Shown piece after piece: positions 31,713 to 42,261 of a DNA stretch of 64,000 nucleotides. The position numbers and the translations under genes are program-made. Every line of letters starts with the position of its first letter. Within the stretch, counting starts at the first letter, position 1. Origin of the DNA: Agromyces mediolanus (GTDB taxonomy: Bacteria; Actinomycetota; Actinomycetes; Actinomycetales; Microbacteriaceae); the NCBI RefSeq assembly GCF_014648575.1, contig NZ_BMRJ01000003.1, positions 1 to 64,000 on the forward strand, in the 5' to 3' direction. Below the pieces are notes generated by a model. That model was given only the letters and a program-made list of their open reading frames with translations. It was not told where the DNA came from and did no database searches.

Positions 31713-34043
31713 TCAGGCGCGGGCGAGCGACTCCCGCACCGAGCGGGCGGCTCCGACGAGGTGCGTGAGCGAGGCGACCGTCTCGTCGTAGCCGCGCGTC
31801 TTCAGCCCGCAGTCCGGGTTCACCCAGAGCCGCGACGCCGGCACCTCGGCCACCGCGCGCTCCAGGAGCTCGCGGACCTCGTCCTCGCCGGGCACCCGGG
31901 GCGAGTGGATGTCGTAGACGCCGGGACCCACGCCGTGGTCGAAGCCGCTGCGGCCGAGGTCCTCGACCACCTCCATGCGGCTGCGCGCGGCCTCGATGCT
32001 CGTGACGTCGGCGTCGAGCCCCCGGATGGCGTCGATGACGACGCCGAACTCGGAGTAGCAGAGGTGCGTGTGCACCTGCGTCGCCGGCGCGGCCCCGGCC
32101 GTCGCGAGCCGGAACGCGCCGACCGACCAGTCGAGGTAGGCCGGCTGCTCCGCGCGGCGGAGCGGCAGCAGCTCCCGGAGCGCGGGCTCGTCGACCTGGA
32201 TGATCCGGATGCCGGCGGCCTCCAGGTCCGCCACCTCGTCGCGGAGCGCGAGGCCCACCTGGCGCGCGGTGTCGCCGAGCGGCTGATCGTCGCGCACGAA
32301 CGACCAGGCGAGGATCGTGACGGGCCCCGTCAGCATCCCCTTCAGGTGCCGTTGGGTCAGCGACTGCGCGTACGCCGACCAGCCGACGGTCATCGGGGCG
32401 GGACGGGAGACGTCGCCCCAGAGGATCGACGGGCGCGTGCAGCGCGAGCCGTAGGACTGCACCCAGCCGTGCTCGGTCACCGCGAAGCCGTCGAGCAGCT
32501 CGGCGAAGTACTGCACCATGTCGTTGCGCTCCGGCTCGCCGTGCACGAGCACGTCGAGGCCGAGTTCCTCCTGGAGCCGCACGACCCGCTCGATCTCCTG
32601 CTCGATGATCGCACGGTAGCCCGCGTCGTCGAGTTCGCCGCTCGCGAGCGCGGCGCGAGCGCGCCGGAGCTCGCCGGTCTGCGGGAAGGAGCCGATCGTC
32701 GTGGTCGGCAGCTCTGGCAGCCCGAGGTCGAGCTGGGCCTCGACGCGGGCGTCGTAGTCGACGCGGGCGAAGTCGGCGTCCGAGAGGGCGGCCAGCCGCT
32801 CCCGGACCGCCGGCACCCGCACCCCCGGCGCGCCGGCGCGGTCGACGAGGGCGGCCGAGGCATCCGCGAGCTCCGACTCGATCGCCTGACGGCCGTGCGC
32901 GAGCCCGCGCGCGAGCGTCGCGACCTGGGCGACCTTCTGATCGGCGAAGGCGAGCCAGCTCGCGAGGCGCGGGTCGAGCCGCTGCTCGTCCGCCAGGTCG
33001 TGCGGCACGTGTTGGAGCGAGGTGGAGCTCGCGATCGCGAGCGAGCCGGCCAGCCCCTCGAGCGCGACCGCGCGGTCGAACGCCGCCGCGAGGTCGCCCC
33101 GCCAGATGTTCCGCCCGTCGACGACGCCGGCGACGAGCGTCTTGCCCGCCAGGGCCGCGCGGGTGGCGTCGTCGAGTCCGCTCGGGAGCTCGCCGCGCAC
33201 GAGGTCGAGCCCGATCGCCTCGACGGGCGTCGCGGCGAGCACGGCCACTCCCTCGCCGATGCCGCCGTACGGGGTCGCGACGAAGAGCGCCGGGCGCCGC
33301 TCCGCGGCCCCGAGCACGGCGTACGCCCGCGCCGCCGCCTCGCGGAGGCGGGCCGGGCTCTCGTCGAGGCTCTCGCTGGCGAGCGCCGGCTCGTCGAGCT
33401 GCACCCACTCGGCGCCCGCCTCGGCGAGGTGCGCCAGGAGCTCGGCGTAGACGGGGAGCAGCCGCTCCAGCGCGTCGAGCGGCCGGAAGCCCACCGGCGC
33501 CTCCGTCGCGGGCTTCGCGAGCGCGAGGAGCGTCACCGGGCCGACGAGCACCGGACGCGTGATCGACCCCTCCGCGAGCGCCTCCGCGAAGCGCGTCACG
33601 AGCCGTTCCGAGTGCGCGGCGAACGCGGTTCCCGGCGCGATCTCGGGCACGAGGTAGTGGTAGTTCGTGTCGAACCACTTCGTCATCTCGAGCGGCGGCT
33701 GCCCCGCCTCGCCGCGGGCGAGCACGAACTCGCCGTCGACATCGACCGAACCGTCGGCGGCACGGACGTGCGCGAAGCGCTCGGGCACCGCGCCGACCGC
33801 GAGGGCGGTGTCGAGCACCTGGTCGTAGGCCGCGAAGGAATCGGGGATGGCCGAGTCGTCGCCGAGCCCGAGCTCGATGAGCCGCGCGCGCGTCGCCGAT
33901 CGCAGCTCGGCGGTCCGCCGCTCGAGCTCGGTGCGGTCGATGCGCCCGGCCCAGTAGGCCTCCACGGCGCGCTTGAGCTCGCGGCGGCGGCCGATCCGCG
34001 GGTAGCCGAGGATCGTGCCCGCGGGGAAGGCGGGTGCGGTCAT
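31713..34043 (-). CDS. metE: cobalamin-independent methionine synthase
   Basis: Transfers the methyl group of methyltetrahydrofolate-polyglutamate to homocysteine without vitamin B12. The 776-residue protein is full length, with two related halves. Zinc ligands are visible in [11 protein letters not shown] and [11 protein letters not shown], and the substrate region in [17 protein letters not shown] 34043 has AAAGGA upstream. metF lies 108 bases upstream on the same strand and supplies the methyl donor. I saw no recognisable cobalamin or SAM riboswitch in that gap. Confidence 0.97.
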   Translation of the reverse strand: MTAPAFPAGTILGYPRIGRRRELKRAVEAYWAGRIDRTELERRTAELRSATRARLIELGLGDDSAIPDSFAAYDQVLDTALAVGAVPERFAHVRAADGSVDVDGEFVLARGEAGQPPLEMTKWFDTNYHYLVPEIAPGTAFAAHSERLVTRFAEALAEGSITRPVLVGPVTLLALAKPATEAPVGFRPLDALERLLPVYAELLAHLAEAGAEWVQLDEPALASESLDESPARLREAAARAYAVLGAAERRPALFVATPYGGIGEGVAVLAATPVEAIGLDLVRGELPSGLDDATRAALAGKTLVAGVVDGRNIWRGDLAAAFDRAVALEGLAGSLAIASSTSLQHVPHDLADEQRLDPRLASWLAFADQKVAQVATLARGLAHGRQAIESELADASAALVDRAGAPGVRVPAVRERLAALSDADFARVDYDARVEAQLDLGLPELPTTTIGSFPQTGELRRARAALASGELDDAGYRAIIEQEIERVVRLQEELGLDVLVHGEPERNDMVQYFAELLDGFAVTEHGWVQSYGSRCTRPSILWGDVSRPAPMTVGWSAYAQSLTQRHLKGMLTGPVTILAWSFVRDDQPLGDTARQVGLALRDEVADLEAAGIRIIQVDEPALRELLPLRRAEQPAYLDWSVGAFRLATAGAAPATQVHTHLCYSEFGVVIDAIRGLDADVTSIEAARSRMEVVEDLGRSGFDHGVGPGVYDIHSPRVPGEDEVRELLERAVAEVPASRLWVNPDCGLKTRGYDETVASLTHLVGAARSVRESLARA

Positions 34044-34151
34044 GTGCTGGGTCCTTTCGTCGTGCTGCGGGGTCGACGAGACACCGCGGGATCGCGGGTC
34101 GCCGGTGAGGCCCGGGGCGGGGCGCCTCGGACCGGGTCTTCTCGTTCGGGC

Positions 34152-35105
34152 TCAGCCGTGCGTCGTGGCCGAGTGGATGCCGATCCGCTCGAGCACGGAT
34201 CGCACCGTCCCGTGCTGGTTGTACGTGTAGAGGTGGAGGCCCGGGGCGCCGCCCTCCAGCACCGCGTCGGCGAGCGCCGCGGCATGCGTCTCCCCGATCT
34301 CGGCGCGAGCTTCGGCATCCGGCTCGATCTCGAGCGCGATCGCGAGCTCGGCCGGCGGTTCGACGCCCGTCAGCTGGGTGAGCCGGGCGAGCCGGGCCGG
34401 CGTCGTGACGGGCATGAGGCCGGGCAGGATCGGGATCGTGACGCCCGCCGCGCGCGCCCGCTCCACGAAGCCGAGATAGTCCTCGGCGCGCCAGAAGAGC
34501 TGTGTGATCGCGAGGGTCGCCCCGGCGACCTCCTTGGCGAGGAGCACGTCGACGTCCTGCGCGAGGCCGCGCGAGCGCGGGTGCCCGGTCGGGAACGCGG
34601 CGACGGCGACCCGCTCAGGTCGCGGCCTCGCCCGGATCCGCCGGGCGCGGGGCGTGCCCGGCACCCCCACCTGACCGAAGGGCTCGCGCTCCTCCTGCAC
34701 CCGGTGGATGAGTTGCACGAGTTCGGCCGCCGAGCCGAGGTCGCCGAGTCCGGCGTCCGCGTCCCCGTCCTCGGGCGGGTCGCCGCGCAGGGCGAGGAAG
34801 CTCGTGATGCCGGCATCGAGGAACTCGCGCACGAGGCGGTTCGCCTCGGCGTGGGAGGAGCCGACGCAGGTGAGGTGCGCCATCGGCTCGACCCGGGTGT
34901 GCTCGAGGATGTACCGGAGCACCGTGAGGGATCGCCCGCGCGAGGAGCCGCCCGCGCCGAAGGTGACGGAGATGAAGGCGGGGTCGACCTCGGCCAGCCG
35001 ATCGATCGTGCGTCCGAGCGCGATCGCCGCGGCATCGCTGCGCGGCGGGTACAGCTCGAAGGAGATCGGCGGGCGGCCGGGACAGTCGCCTGCGGCTCCG
35101 GTCAT
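34152..35105 (-). CDS. metF: 5,10-methylenetetrahydrofolate reductase
   Basis: FAD enzyme that makes methyltetrahydrofolate for MetE. The 317-residue TIM barrel has ISFELYPPRSD, FISVTFGAGGSS, LALRGDPPEDGD and AITQLFW. Compared with usual MetF, about 20 extra Arg/Pro-rich residues sit before the AAFPTGHPRS segment. ATG 35105 with GAGGAG upstream gives a normal length; an in-frame ATG at 35228 would add 41 Arg/Ala-rich residues. The 248 bases from here to hflX hold no other gene that I can support; a possible -10 (TATCGT) lies about 150 bases upstream. Confidence 0.94.
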   Translation of the reverse strand: MTGAAGDCPGRPPISFELYPPRSDAAAIALGRTIDRLAEVDPAFISVTFGAGGSSRGRSLTVLRYILEHTRVEPMAHLTCVGSSHAEANRLVREFLDAGITSFLALRGDPPEDGDADAGLGDLGSAAELVQLIHRVQEEREPFGQVGVPGTPRARRIRARPRPERVAVAAFPTGHPRSRGLAQDVDVLLAKEVAGATLAITQLFWRAEDYLGFVERARAAGVTIPILPGLMPVTTPARLARLTQLTGVEPPAELAIALEIEPDAEARAEIGETHAAALADAVLEGGAPGLHLYTYNQHGTVRSVLERIGIHSATTHG

Positions 35106-35353
35106 GCTGGCTCCTCGACGGGATGCCGCATGGGCGATGGCACGGCTTGCCGCGACCACCGCCGCACTGCGGCGGGTGGGTCTCGCGGGCGGGTGCCGGG
35201 CTCGGCGGTCGCTCCTGGCGGCGGGCATCCGGCCCGTCGCCGACGATCAGGAGCGACGATACGCCGACCGCGCCCGTCCCGCAGGAGTATGACCGAGGAT
35301 GACGCCGCGGGACGCCGGATGACCCGCCGTCCCGCGACGGTGCGACTCGCTAC

Positions 35354-36880
35354 TTACGCCGCGACCGGCGCCCGGAACTCGGCGAGCTGGCCCGCGAGCT
35401 CCGGCGAGACGAGCGCGCGCACCCGCGTGCCCTCCTCGACGTACTCGAGCTCGAGCACGCGGGAGGTCTCGTGCAGCGCGGAGACGATGTCGCCCCGCTC
35501 GTAGGGCACGAGCAGCTCGACCTCGACGGCCGGGTCGGGCAGCATACGCCCGATCGCCTCGAGCACGGCCTCGACGCCTTCGCCGGTGCGCGCGGAGACG
35601 AACACCGCGTCGGGCTCGAGCCCCTGGAGCACCAGGCGGTCCTCGGCGGTGACGAGGTCGGCCTTGTTGAACACGACGAGCTCGGGCACGTCGCGCGCGC
35701 CGACCTCGCCGATGACGTCGCGCACGGTGGCGATCTGCCCGGCGGGGTCGGGGTGCGCGGCGTCGACGACGTGCACGATGAGGTCGGCGTCGCCGACCTC
35801 CTCGAGCGTCGAGCGGAACGCCTCGACGAGCTGGTGCGGCAGGTTGCGCACGAAGCCGACCGTGTCGGCGATCGTGTACACCCGGCCGTCGGCCGTCGTG
35901 TTGCGCCGCACGGTCGCGTCGAGGGTCGCGAAGAGCGCGTTCTCGACGAGCACGCCCGCGCCGGTGATGCGGTTCAGGAGGCTCGATTTGCCGGCGTTCG
36001 TGTAGCCGGCGATCGCGACCGACGGCACCGCGTTGCGCTTGCGGTTGGCCCGCTTGGCCTCACGGGCCGGCTTCATGCCGACGATCTGCTTGCGGAGCTT
36101 CGCCATGCGGGAGTGGATGCGCCGACGGTCGAGCTCGAGCTTCGTCTCACCGGGACCGCGGCTGCCCATGCCCGCGCCGGCGCCGCCGACCTGTCCACCG
36201 GCCTGCCGCGACATCGACTCGCCCCAGCCGCGGAGCCGGGGAAGCAGGTACTCGAGCTGCGCGAGCTCGACCTGCGCCTTGCCCTCGCGGCTCTTCGCGT
36301 GCTGGCTGAAGATGTCGAGGATCACGGCCGTGCGGTCGATCACCTTGACCTTGACCGCGTCCTCCAGCGCACGGCGCTGGCTCGGTGCGAGCTCGGTGTC
36401 GGCGATCACGGTGTCGGCGCCGAGCGAGGCCACGATGTGGCGCAGCTCCTCGACCTTGCCGCGGCCGAGGTAGGTGGCGGGGTCGGGGTGCGGGCGGCGC
36501 TGCAGCACGCCGTCGAGGACCCGGGCACCGGCGGTCTCGGCGAGGGCCGAGAGCTCGCGCAGCGAGGTCTCGGCGTCGTCGAGCGAGCCCTGCGAGTAGA
36601 CGCCGATGAGCACGACGTTCTCGAGCCGGAGCTGGCGGTACTCGACCTCGGTGACGTCTTCGAGCTCGGTCGACAGCCCGCTCACGCGGCGGAGCGCCGC
36701 CCGTTCCTCACGGTCGAGCTGTTCGCCGTCGGTGGACTGCCACGGCGAGGCATCCGCGCCGTCCTTCTGAATGGCTGCGGCGGCCTCGGCACCGAACCGG
36801 GCGATGCCGGCGCGCGTGTCGGCCGAGCGCAGCACGCGCTCGACGGCGTCGTCGGGGTGCTGTTCTGGGGCTTCGTTCAT
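35354..36880 (-). CDS. hflX: GTPase HflX
   Basis: Ribosome-associated GTPase that splits stalled or stressed 70S ribosomes. The 508-residue protein has an N-terminal HflX domain with LGRGKVEEL, a glycine-rich linker (QVGGAGAGMGSRGPGETKLE), then a GTPase domain: G1 GYTNAGKSS, G3 DTVGF, G4 FNKADL. The first 70 residues are a long variable tail typical of actinobacterial forms. TAGGCT lies seven bases before ATG 36880, so leaderless initiation is likely. Confidence 0.96.
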   Translation of the reverse strand: MNEAPEQHPDDAVERVLRSADTRAGIARFGAEAAAAIQKDGADASPWQSTDGEQLDREERAALRRVSGLSTELEDVTEVEYRQLRLENVVLIGVYSQGSLDDAETSLRELSALAETAGARVLDGVLQRRPHPDPATYLGRGKVEELRHIVASLGADTVIADTELAPSQRRALEDAVKVKVIDRTAVILDIFSQHAKSREGKAQVELAQLEYLLPRLRGWGESMSRQAGGQVGGAGAGMGSRGPGETKLELDRRRIHSRMAKLRKQIVGMKPAREAKRANRKRNAVPSVAIAGYTNAGKSSLLNRITGAGVLVENALFATLDATVRRNTTADGRVYTIADTVGFVRNLPHQLVEAFRSTLEEVGDADLIVHVVDAAHPDPAGQIATVRDVIGEVGARDVPELVVFNKADLVTAEDRLVLQGLEPDAVFVSARTGEGVEAVLEAIGRMLPDPAVEVELLVPYERGDIVSALHETSRVLELEYVEEGTRVRALVSPELAGQLAEFRAPVAA

Positions 36881-36922
36881 CGTGTCCAGCCTACTTCTCC
36901 CTCGTGCGATAGGTTCCCCTGT

Positions 36923-37537
36923 ATGTCTCAGGAGCACTACTTCTCGTCCAAGCCCGCGTCGGAGGACGCGCTGCGCACCGTCCGGGTGCGCCTGGCAGGG
37001 CGTGAACTCGAGCTGCTCACCGCCGCCGGGGTGTTCAGCCCCGAGCACGTCGACCACGGCACCCGCGTGCTGCTCGACCACGCTCCCGAGCCGCCCGCCG
37101 ACGGCCAGCTGCTCGACCTGGGCTGCGGCTGGGGGCCGATGGCGCTGACGCTCGCGCTCCGCTCCCCCGAAGCGACGGTCTGGGCCGTCGACGTCAACGA
37201 GCGGGCGCTCGACCTCGTGCGGCGGAACGCCGCACGGCTCGGGCTCGACAATGTCAACGCCGTGCTCCCCGCCGATGTTCCCGGCGACGTGGCGTTCCGT
37301 GCGATCTGGTCCAACCCGCCGATCCGCATCGGCAAGCCGCAGCTGCACGAGCTCCTCACCACGTGGCTGCCCCGCCTCGAGGCCGGTCGCTCGGCCTGGC
37401 TCGTCGTGCAGAAGAACCTCGGCGCCGACTCGCTGCAGCGCTGGCTCGGCGAGACGCTGCCGAGCGGCACGGCGGTCGAGCGGCACGCCACCGACAAGGG
37501 CTTCCGCCTCATCGAGGTGCGCTCGCCCGACGCGTAA
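36923..37537 (+). CDS. class I SAM methyltransferase, RsmC-like
   Basis: A 204-residue protein with the SAM-binding loop LLDLGCGWGPMAL (about residues 64-76), the acidic ribose contact VDVNERAL and the catalytic motif SNPPIRIGK (NPP[FYI]), which together match the small-domain rRNA guanine methyltransferases such as RsmC. The exact rRNA target is not certain. TAGGTT lies seven bases before the ATG, giving a leaderless promoter back to back with that of hflX; the two -10 elements are 16 bases apart. Confidence 0.87.
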   Translation: MSQEHYFSSKPASEDALRTVRVRLAGRELELLTAAGVFSPEHVDHGTRVLLDHAPEPPADGQLLDLGCGWGPMALTLALRSPEATVWAVDVNERALDLVRRNAARLGLDNVNAVLPADVPGDVAFRAIWSNPPIRIGKPQLHELLTTWLPRLEAGRSAWLVVQKNLGADSLQRWLGETLPSGTAVERHATDKGFRLIEVRSPDA

Positions 37538-37582
37538 GCCGGACGCGGCGGGCGCGGCGGGCGTCGCGCTCGACCCTCGCGA

Positions 37583-38842
37583 TCAGTCCGCGGCGCCCGT
37601 GCGCGCCGCGCGGATCGCCGCCGTGCTCGTGAGCACGAGAAACCCGCTCGTCGCGAACAGCACCGCGAGCAGGGGCGCGGTCCAGGCGCCGGTCGACTCG
37701 TGCAAGGCGCCGAGCACGGGCGGCGCGGTCGCGGCGAGCAGGTAGCCGCCGGCCTGCACGAGCGCGGACATCTGCGTCGTCTCCCGGTCGGTGCGGGTGA
37801 ACCGCACCACCGAGGCGATGATGACGACGAAGCCGCCGCCCTGCGCGATGCCGCCGGTGACCGTCCAGAGCAGGTACGCGTCCGGCGCGAGCAGCAGCCC
37901 GAGCGGCAGGCTCATCCAGAGCACGCCGACGATCGCGGGCTGCAGCCAGACGGGGCGCGCGCGGCCGAGGAACGGCACCCCGAGCGCGCCCACGACGGCG
38001 GCCAGCTGGAACAGCGAGGAGACGTTGCCCGCGGAGATCGCGTCGAGGCCGTGCTCGTCGCCGTAGAGGCTCGGCAGCCAGGCGCTCAGGCCGTAGTACG
38101 AGAACGACTGCGTGGCGAAGGCCGCGGCGAGCAGCCAGGTCATGCTGTTGCGCCATGCGGAGCGCTCCCCCGGGATCACCCCGGTCGGACCCGTCACCGC
38201 CTGCATCGACCCGGTGACGGCGAGCGCCTCCGCCGCCCTCGCCTCGCGGCTCTCGGCGACCGTGCGGCGGAGGTGCACGCCCCACACCGCGAGCGCGACG
38301 ATGATCAGCACGCCCCAGACGGCGGTGGCCCACTGCCAGCCGATCTGCTCGGCGAGCGGCGCGGTGGCGGCGATCGTGAGCATCGAGCCGACGTTCATCA
38401 TGGCCGAGTAGACGCCGGTGACGAGCTGCGCCCGCGCGGGCGGCACATCTCGCCTGATGACCACGGGGACGACGACGTTGCCGATCGCGATGGCGATGCC
38501 GATCACGATGGTGCCGACGAAGGCGGCGGCGGTCGTTCCGCCGGAGCGGATGATCGTGCCGATCAGGGTGCCGATGAGCGCGATCGCGACGGCGCGCTCG
38601 GCACCGGTGAGGCGGATCGTCCAGGCGGCGACGGGCGTGCCGAGGGCGAAGCAGAGCACGGGCAGGCTCGTCAGCAGCCCCGCGGTGGTCGGCGTGATGC
38701 CGAGGCTCTGCTCGATGTCCCCGATGACCGGGGAGATGGTGACGAGCGGTCCGCGGAAGTTCAGCGCGACGAGCGAGATGCCGACGAGCAGCAGCCAGGG
38801 GAAGGCGGAGCGGGCGGACTCGCTGCGGTCGGCGCCGCTCAT
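37583..38842 (-). CDS. MFS transporter, CynX/NimT type
   Basis: A 419-residue membrane protein with about 12 hydrophobic segments and an N-terminal [19 protein letters not shown] that resembles the CynX (cyanate/nitroimidazole) branch of the major facilitator superfamily. Substrate unknown. ATG 38842 overlaps the dapF stop by four bases, so it is co-transcribed with miaB-miaA-dapF. It ends 45 bases from the convergent methyltransferase gene. Confidence 0.86.
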   Translation of the reverse strand: MSGADRSESARSAFPWLLLVGISLVALNFRGPLVTISPVIGDIEQSLGITPTTAGLLTSLPVLCFALGTPVAAWTIRLTGAERAVAIALIGTLIGTIIRSGGTTAAAFVGTIVIGIAIAIGNVVVPVVIRRDVPPARAQLVTGVYSAMMNVGSMLTIAATAPLAEQIGWQWATAVWGVLIIVALAVWGVHLRRTVAESREARAAEALAVTGSMQAVTGPTGVIPGERSAWRNSMTWLLAAAFATQSFSYYGLSAWLPSLYGDEHGLDAISAGNVSSLFQLAAVVGALGVPFLGRARPVWLQPAIVGVLWMSLPLGLLLAPDAYLLWTVTGGIAQGGGFVVIIASVVRFTRTDRETTQMSALVQAGGYLLAATAPPVLGALHESTGAWTAPLLAVLFATSGFLVLTSTAAIRAARTGAAD

Positions 38843-39720
38843 GCGAGCGCGAGCACGCCGTCGTAGACGAGCTCGGCCGGGCCGGAGAGCGAGACGTGCT
38901 CGCCGTCGGGGGCGCTCACCATGCGGACGCCGAGCACCCCGCCGGGCACCTGGACGCGCCAGACGTCGGGCGCGCCCGCGCCGGCCCAGTGCCGCACGGC
39001 GAGCGCCGAGGCGACCGCGCCCGTGCCGCAGGACAGGGTCTCGCCCGAGCCGCGCTCGTGCACGCGCATGCGGATGCGGCCGACGCCATCCTCGACGAGG
39101 GGGTCGGCGGGCACCACGAACTCCACGTTCGCGCCGGCCTCGGGCTCGGGGTCGAGCACCGGCAGATAGCCGAGGTCGAGGCCCTCGAGCTCGGTCTCGT
39201 CGGCGAGGGCGACGACGACGTGCGGGTTGCCGACGTCGATGCCGAGGCCGGGCCGGGCGACGGGCAGGTTCTTCGCGCGCACGAGCGGCTCGCCGCCGGC
39301 GAGCCGCCACACGCCGAGGTCGGCCTGGTAGCCACTGCCGGCCCGCCGCACGTGCCGCACGCCGGCGCGGGTGCCGATGACGAGCTCGCCGCCGTCGGGC
39401 AGCTCGGCGAGTCCCTGGTCGAGCAGGTACGCGGCGTAGACGCGGATGCCGTTGCCGCACATCTCGGAGACGGAGCCGTCGGCGTTCCAGTAGTCCATGA
39501 ACCAGACGGCCGCGGCGTCCTCGGCGAGGGCGTCGGCCCCGGCGTCGAGATTGCTGCTTCGGACCGCGCGGATGACGCCGTCGGCGCCGACGCCGAAGCG
39601 CCGGTCGCAGACCGCGCGGATCTGCTCGGGGGTCAGTTCGAGGTCGCCCTCGGGATCCGCGAAGAGCACGAAATCGTTGCCGGTGCCCTGCCCCTTGGTG
39701 AACCTGAGATCGAACGACAT
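38839..39720 (-). CDS. dapF: diaminopimelate epimerase
   Basis: Converts LL- to meso-diaminopimelate for lysine and cell wall. The 293-residue protein has both catalytic cysteines, in [12 protein letters not shown] (about residue 88) and [11 protein letters not shown] (about residue 233). It has TAGACT seven bases before the ATG, overlapping the end of miaA, so an extra internal leaderless promoter is possible. Confidence 0.96.
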   Translation of the reverse strand: MSFDLRFTKGQGTGNDFVLFADPEGDLELTPEQIRAVCDRRFGVGADGVIRAVRSSNLDAGADALAEDAAAVWFMDYWNADGSVSEMCGNGIRVYAAYLLDQGLAELPDGGELVIGTRAGVRHVRRAGSGYQADLGVWRLAGGEPLVRAKNLPVARPGLGIDVGNPHVVVALADETELEGLDLGYLPVLDPEPEAGANVEFVVPADPLVEDGVGRIRMRVHERGSGETLSCGTGAVASALAVRHWAGAGAPDVWRVQVPGGVLGVRMVSAPDGEHVSLSGPAELVYDGVLALA

Positions 39721-39725
39721 GCGCT

Positions 39726-40646
39726 TCAGTCTAGGGCGGCGAGGCGGTCGAGCTCCGCGGCGCGGGCGGCGTCGTCGAGCGGGTCGAGCACGACCGCTTC
39801 GCGGTACCGCTTGAACCAGCCCACCTGCCGCCTGGCGTACACGCGGGTGAGCTGCTGGGTCTCGGCGATCGCCTCGGCCCGCGGCATCCGGCCCTGCAGC
39901 TCGGCGAGCGCCTGCGCGTAGCCGATCGCCTTGCGCGCGGTGACTCCGCGCTCCAGGCCCTGAGGGACGAGTCCAGCCACCTCGTCGACGAGCCCGTCGC
40001 GCCACATCCGCTCGACCCGGGCGTCGAGCCGGGCGACGAGCGCGGCCCGATCGCTGCGGAGGTGCACGATGCGGTGCGGGCGCCACGGCACCGGCTCCTC
40101 GGGAAGGCGCGCCGCCTTCGGCTCGCCGGTCACCTCGATGACTTCGAGCGCCCGCACGATGCGCCGGCCGTTCTGCGCGTCCACCCCTGCGGCGGTCTCG
40201 GCGTCGATCTCGCGCAGCCGCGCGTGCAGGAGCCCCGGCCCGCGCTCGGCGAGCTCGGCCTCGAGCCGCGCACGCACCGCCGGGTCGGTGCCGGGGAAGC
40301 GGAAGTCGTGGATGACGCTCGAGACGTACAGCCCGGAGCCGCCGACGAGCACGGCGACGCCCCCGTCGCCCGTGATGCGGTCGACGGCGGCGCGCGCCTC
40401 GCGCTGGTACGCGGCGACGGAGGCCTCGGCGGTCACGTCGAGGACGTCGAGGAGGTGGTGCGGGATGCCTCGGCGCGCCTCGACGGGGAGCTTCGCCGTG
40501 CCGATGTCCATGCCGCGGTACAGCTGCATGGCGTCGGCGTTCACGATCTCGGCGTGCCGGCCGGTGCGGGCGAGCGACTCGGCGAGATCGAGCGCGAAGT
40601 CCGACTTGCCGGTGCCGGTGGCGCCGACGACCGCGACGAGGGTCAC
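39726..40646 (-). CDS. miaA: tRNA dimethylallyltransferase
   Basis: Adds an isopentenyl group to A37 of tRNAs reading UNN codons. The 306-residue protein has a P-loop [12 protein letters not shown] at the N-terminus, [17 protein letters not shown] and [10 protein letters not shown]. The GTG start at 40646 directly follows the miaB stop and gives the normal N-terminus. The pair MiaA then MiaB modifies the same base. Confidence 0.96.
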   Translation of the reverse strand: MTLVAVVGATGTGKSDFALDLAESLARTGRHAEIVNADAMQLYRGMDIGTAKLPVEARRGIPHHLLDVLDVTAEASVAAYQREARAAVDRITGDGGVAVLVGGSGLYVSSVIHDFRFPGTDPAVRARLEAELAERGPGLLHARLREIDAETAAGVDAQNGRRIVRALEVIEVTGEPKAARLPEEPVPWRPHRIVHLRSDRAALVARLDARVERMWRDGLVDEVAGLVPQGLERGVTARKAIGYAQALAELQGRMPRAEAIAETQQLTRVYARRQVGWFKRYREAVVLDPLDDAARAAELDRLAALD

Positions 40647-40647
40647 C

Positions 40648-42249
40648 TCAGCGCTGACCGTCGGTGGGGTCGTAGATCGGCATGGTGCCGACGCCCGGCG
40701 AGACGAGCGGCTCCCGCGCCACGCGTACGGAGGGCAGCCCGAGCGAGACGGGACCGGGAGCGCCCGCGGCGCCGCCGTCGCCCGGCACGCCGCAGCTCTC
40801 GGCCTGGGCGCGGTCCCAGGCATCGCCGGCGCGGGTGCGGCGGACGGCGAGCGGAGCACCGTCGGGCGAGTCGGCGATGAGGTGGAACGGCGCCGCCTGC
40901 GAGATGACGACGGTGACGACGTCGCCCGGGCGCGGGATCTCCGATCCTTCGGGCACCTCGAAGTGCACGAGCCGACTGTCTTCGGCGCGGCCGGAGAGCC
41001 GGTGCGTCTCGGCGTCCTTCTTGCCCTCGCCGGTCGCGACGAGCACCTCGGCGGTGCGGCCGATGAGGCGCTGGTTCTCCTCCCAGGAGATGCGCTCCTG
41101 GAGGGCGATGAGCCGCTCGTAGCGCTCCTGCACGACCTCCTTCGGAACCTGCTCCTCCATGGTGGCGGCGGGGGTGCCCGGGCGGATGGAGTACTGGAAG
41201 GTGAAGGCAGAGGCGAAGCGGGCCGCCTCGACGACGCGCAGCGTCTCCTGGAAGTCCTCCTCGGTCTCGCCGGGGAAGCCGACGATGATGTCGGTGGAGA
41301 TCGCCGCGTTCGGGATCTTGGCGCGCACGCGGTCGAGGATGCCGAGGAAGCGCTCGGAGCGATAGGAGCGGCGCATGGCCTTCAGGATGCGGTCGGAGCC
41401 CGACTGCAAGGGCATGTGCAGCTGCGGCATCACGTTCGGCGTCTCGGCCATGGCGTCGATGACGTCGTCGGTGAAGGCGGCGGGATGCGGGCTCGTGAAG
41501 CGGATGCGCTCGAGGCCGTCGATCTGGCCTGCCGCGCGGAGGAGCTTGCCGAACGCCTGCCGGTCGCCGAACTCGACGCCGTAGGAGTTGACGTTCTGCC
41601 CGAGCAGCGTGACCTCGATGGCGCCGTCGTCGACGAGCGCCTGCACCTCGGCGAGGATCTCGCCGGGCCGGCGGTCCTTCTCCTTGCCGCGGAGGGCCGG
41701 CACGATGCAGAAGGTGCAGGTGTTGTTGCAGCCGACCGAGATCGAGACCCAGCCGCTGTAGGTGGAGTCCCGCTTGGTCGGCAACGTGGAAGGGAAGACC
41801 TCGAGCGCGTCGAGGATCTCCAGCTGCGCCTCGTCGTTGTGACGGGCCCGCTCGAGCAGGCTCGGCAGGGCGCCCATGTTGTGGGTGCCGAAGACGACGT
41901 CGACCCACGGCGCCTTCTCGAGGATGACGTTCTTGTCCTTCTGGGCGAGGCAGCCGCCGACGGCGATCTGCATGCCCGCGTGCCGGCGCTTCACGCCGGC
42001 GAGGTGGCCGAGGTTGCCGTAGAGCTTGTTGTCGGCGTTCTCGCGGACCGCGCAGGTGTTGATGACGACCACGTCGGCCTCGGCGCCGTTCGCGGGCACG
42101 TAGCCGGCGGCCTCGAGGGAGCCCGACAGCCGCTCGGAGTCGTGCACGTTCATCTGACAGCCGAAGGTGCGCACCTCGTAGGTGCGCGGGGCGGACTCTG
42201 CCTGGGCGGGGACGGCCTCGCCCGGCGAGACCTCGTGAAGCGTGCTCAT
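40648..42249 (-). CDS. miaB: tRNA-2-methylthio-N6-dimethylallyladenosine synthase
   Basis: Radical-SAM methylthiotransferase acting after MiaA on A37. The 533-residue protein has the N-terminal UPF0004 domain with cysteines in TFGCQMN, INTCAVR and GGCLAQ (second iron-sulfur cluster), the radical-SAM motif CNNTCTFC (about residue 174) and a TRAM domain (about residues 395-460). About 70 extra residues follow the TRAM domain and look disordered. TAGACT lies nine bases before the ATG. Confidence 0.96.
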   Translation of the reverse strand: MSTLHEVSPGEAVPAQAESAPRTYEVRTFGCQMNVHDSERLSGSLEAAGYVPANGAEADVVVINTCAVRENADNKLYGNLGHLAGVKRRHAGMQIAVGGCLAQKDKNVILEKAPWVDVVFGTHNMGALPSLLERARHNDEAQLEILDALEVFPSTLPTKRDSTYSGWVSISVGCNNTCTFCIVPALRGKEKDRRPGEILAEVQALVDDGAIEVTLLGQNVNSYGVEFGDRQAFGKLLRAAGQIDGLERIRFTSPHPAAFTDDVIDAMAETPNVMPQLHMPLQSGSDRILKAMRRSYRSERFLGILDRVRAKIPNAAISTDIIVGFPGETEEDFQETLRVVEAARFASAFTFQYSIRPGTPAATMEEQVPKEVVQERYERLIALQERISWEENQRLIGRTAEVLVATGEGKKDAETHRLSGRAEDSRLVHFEVPEGSEIPRPGDVVTVVISQAAPFHLIADSPDGAPLAVRRTRAGDAWDRAQAESCGVPGDGGAAGAPGPVSLGLPSVRVAREPLVSPGVGTMPIYDPTDGQR

Positions 42250-42261
42250 GATCGCACCAGT

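Noticed and set aside
34044-35353. Possible cobalamin or SAM riboswitch around metE and metF
   Set aside because: I searched the gaps by eye for conserved boxes and saw none; no feature is claimed.
31761-35504. A 1247-codon plus-strand open frame
   Set aside because: Antisense to metE and metF, same GC artefact and no domain.
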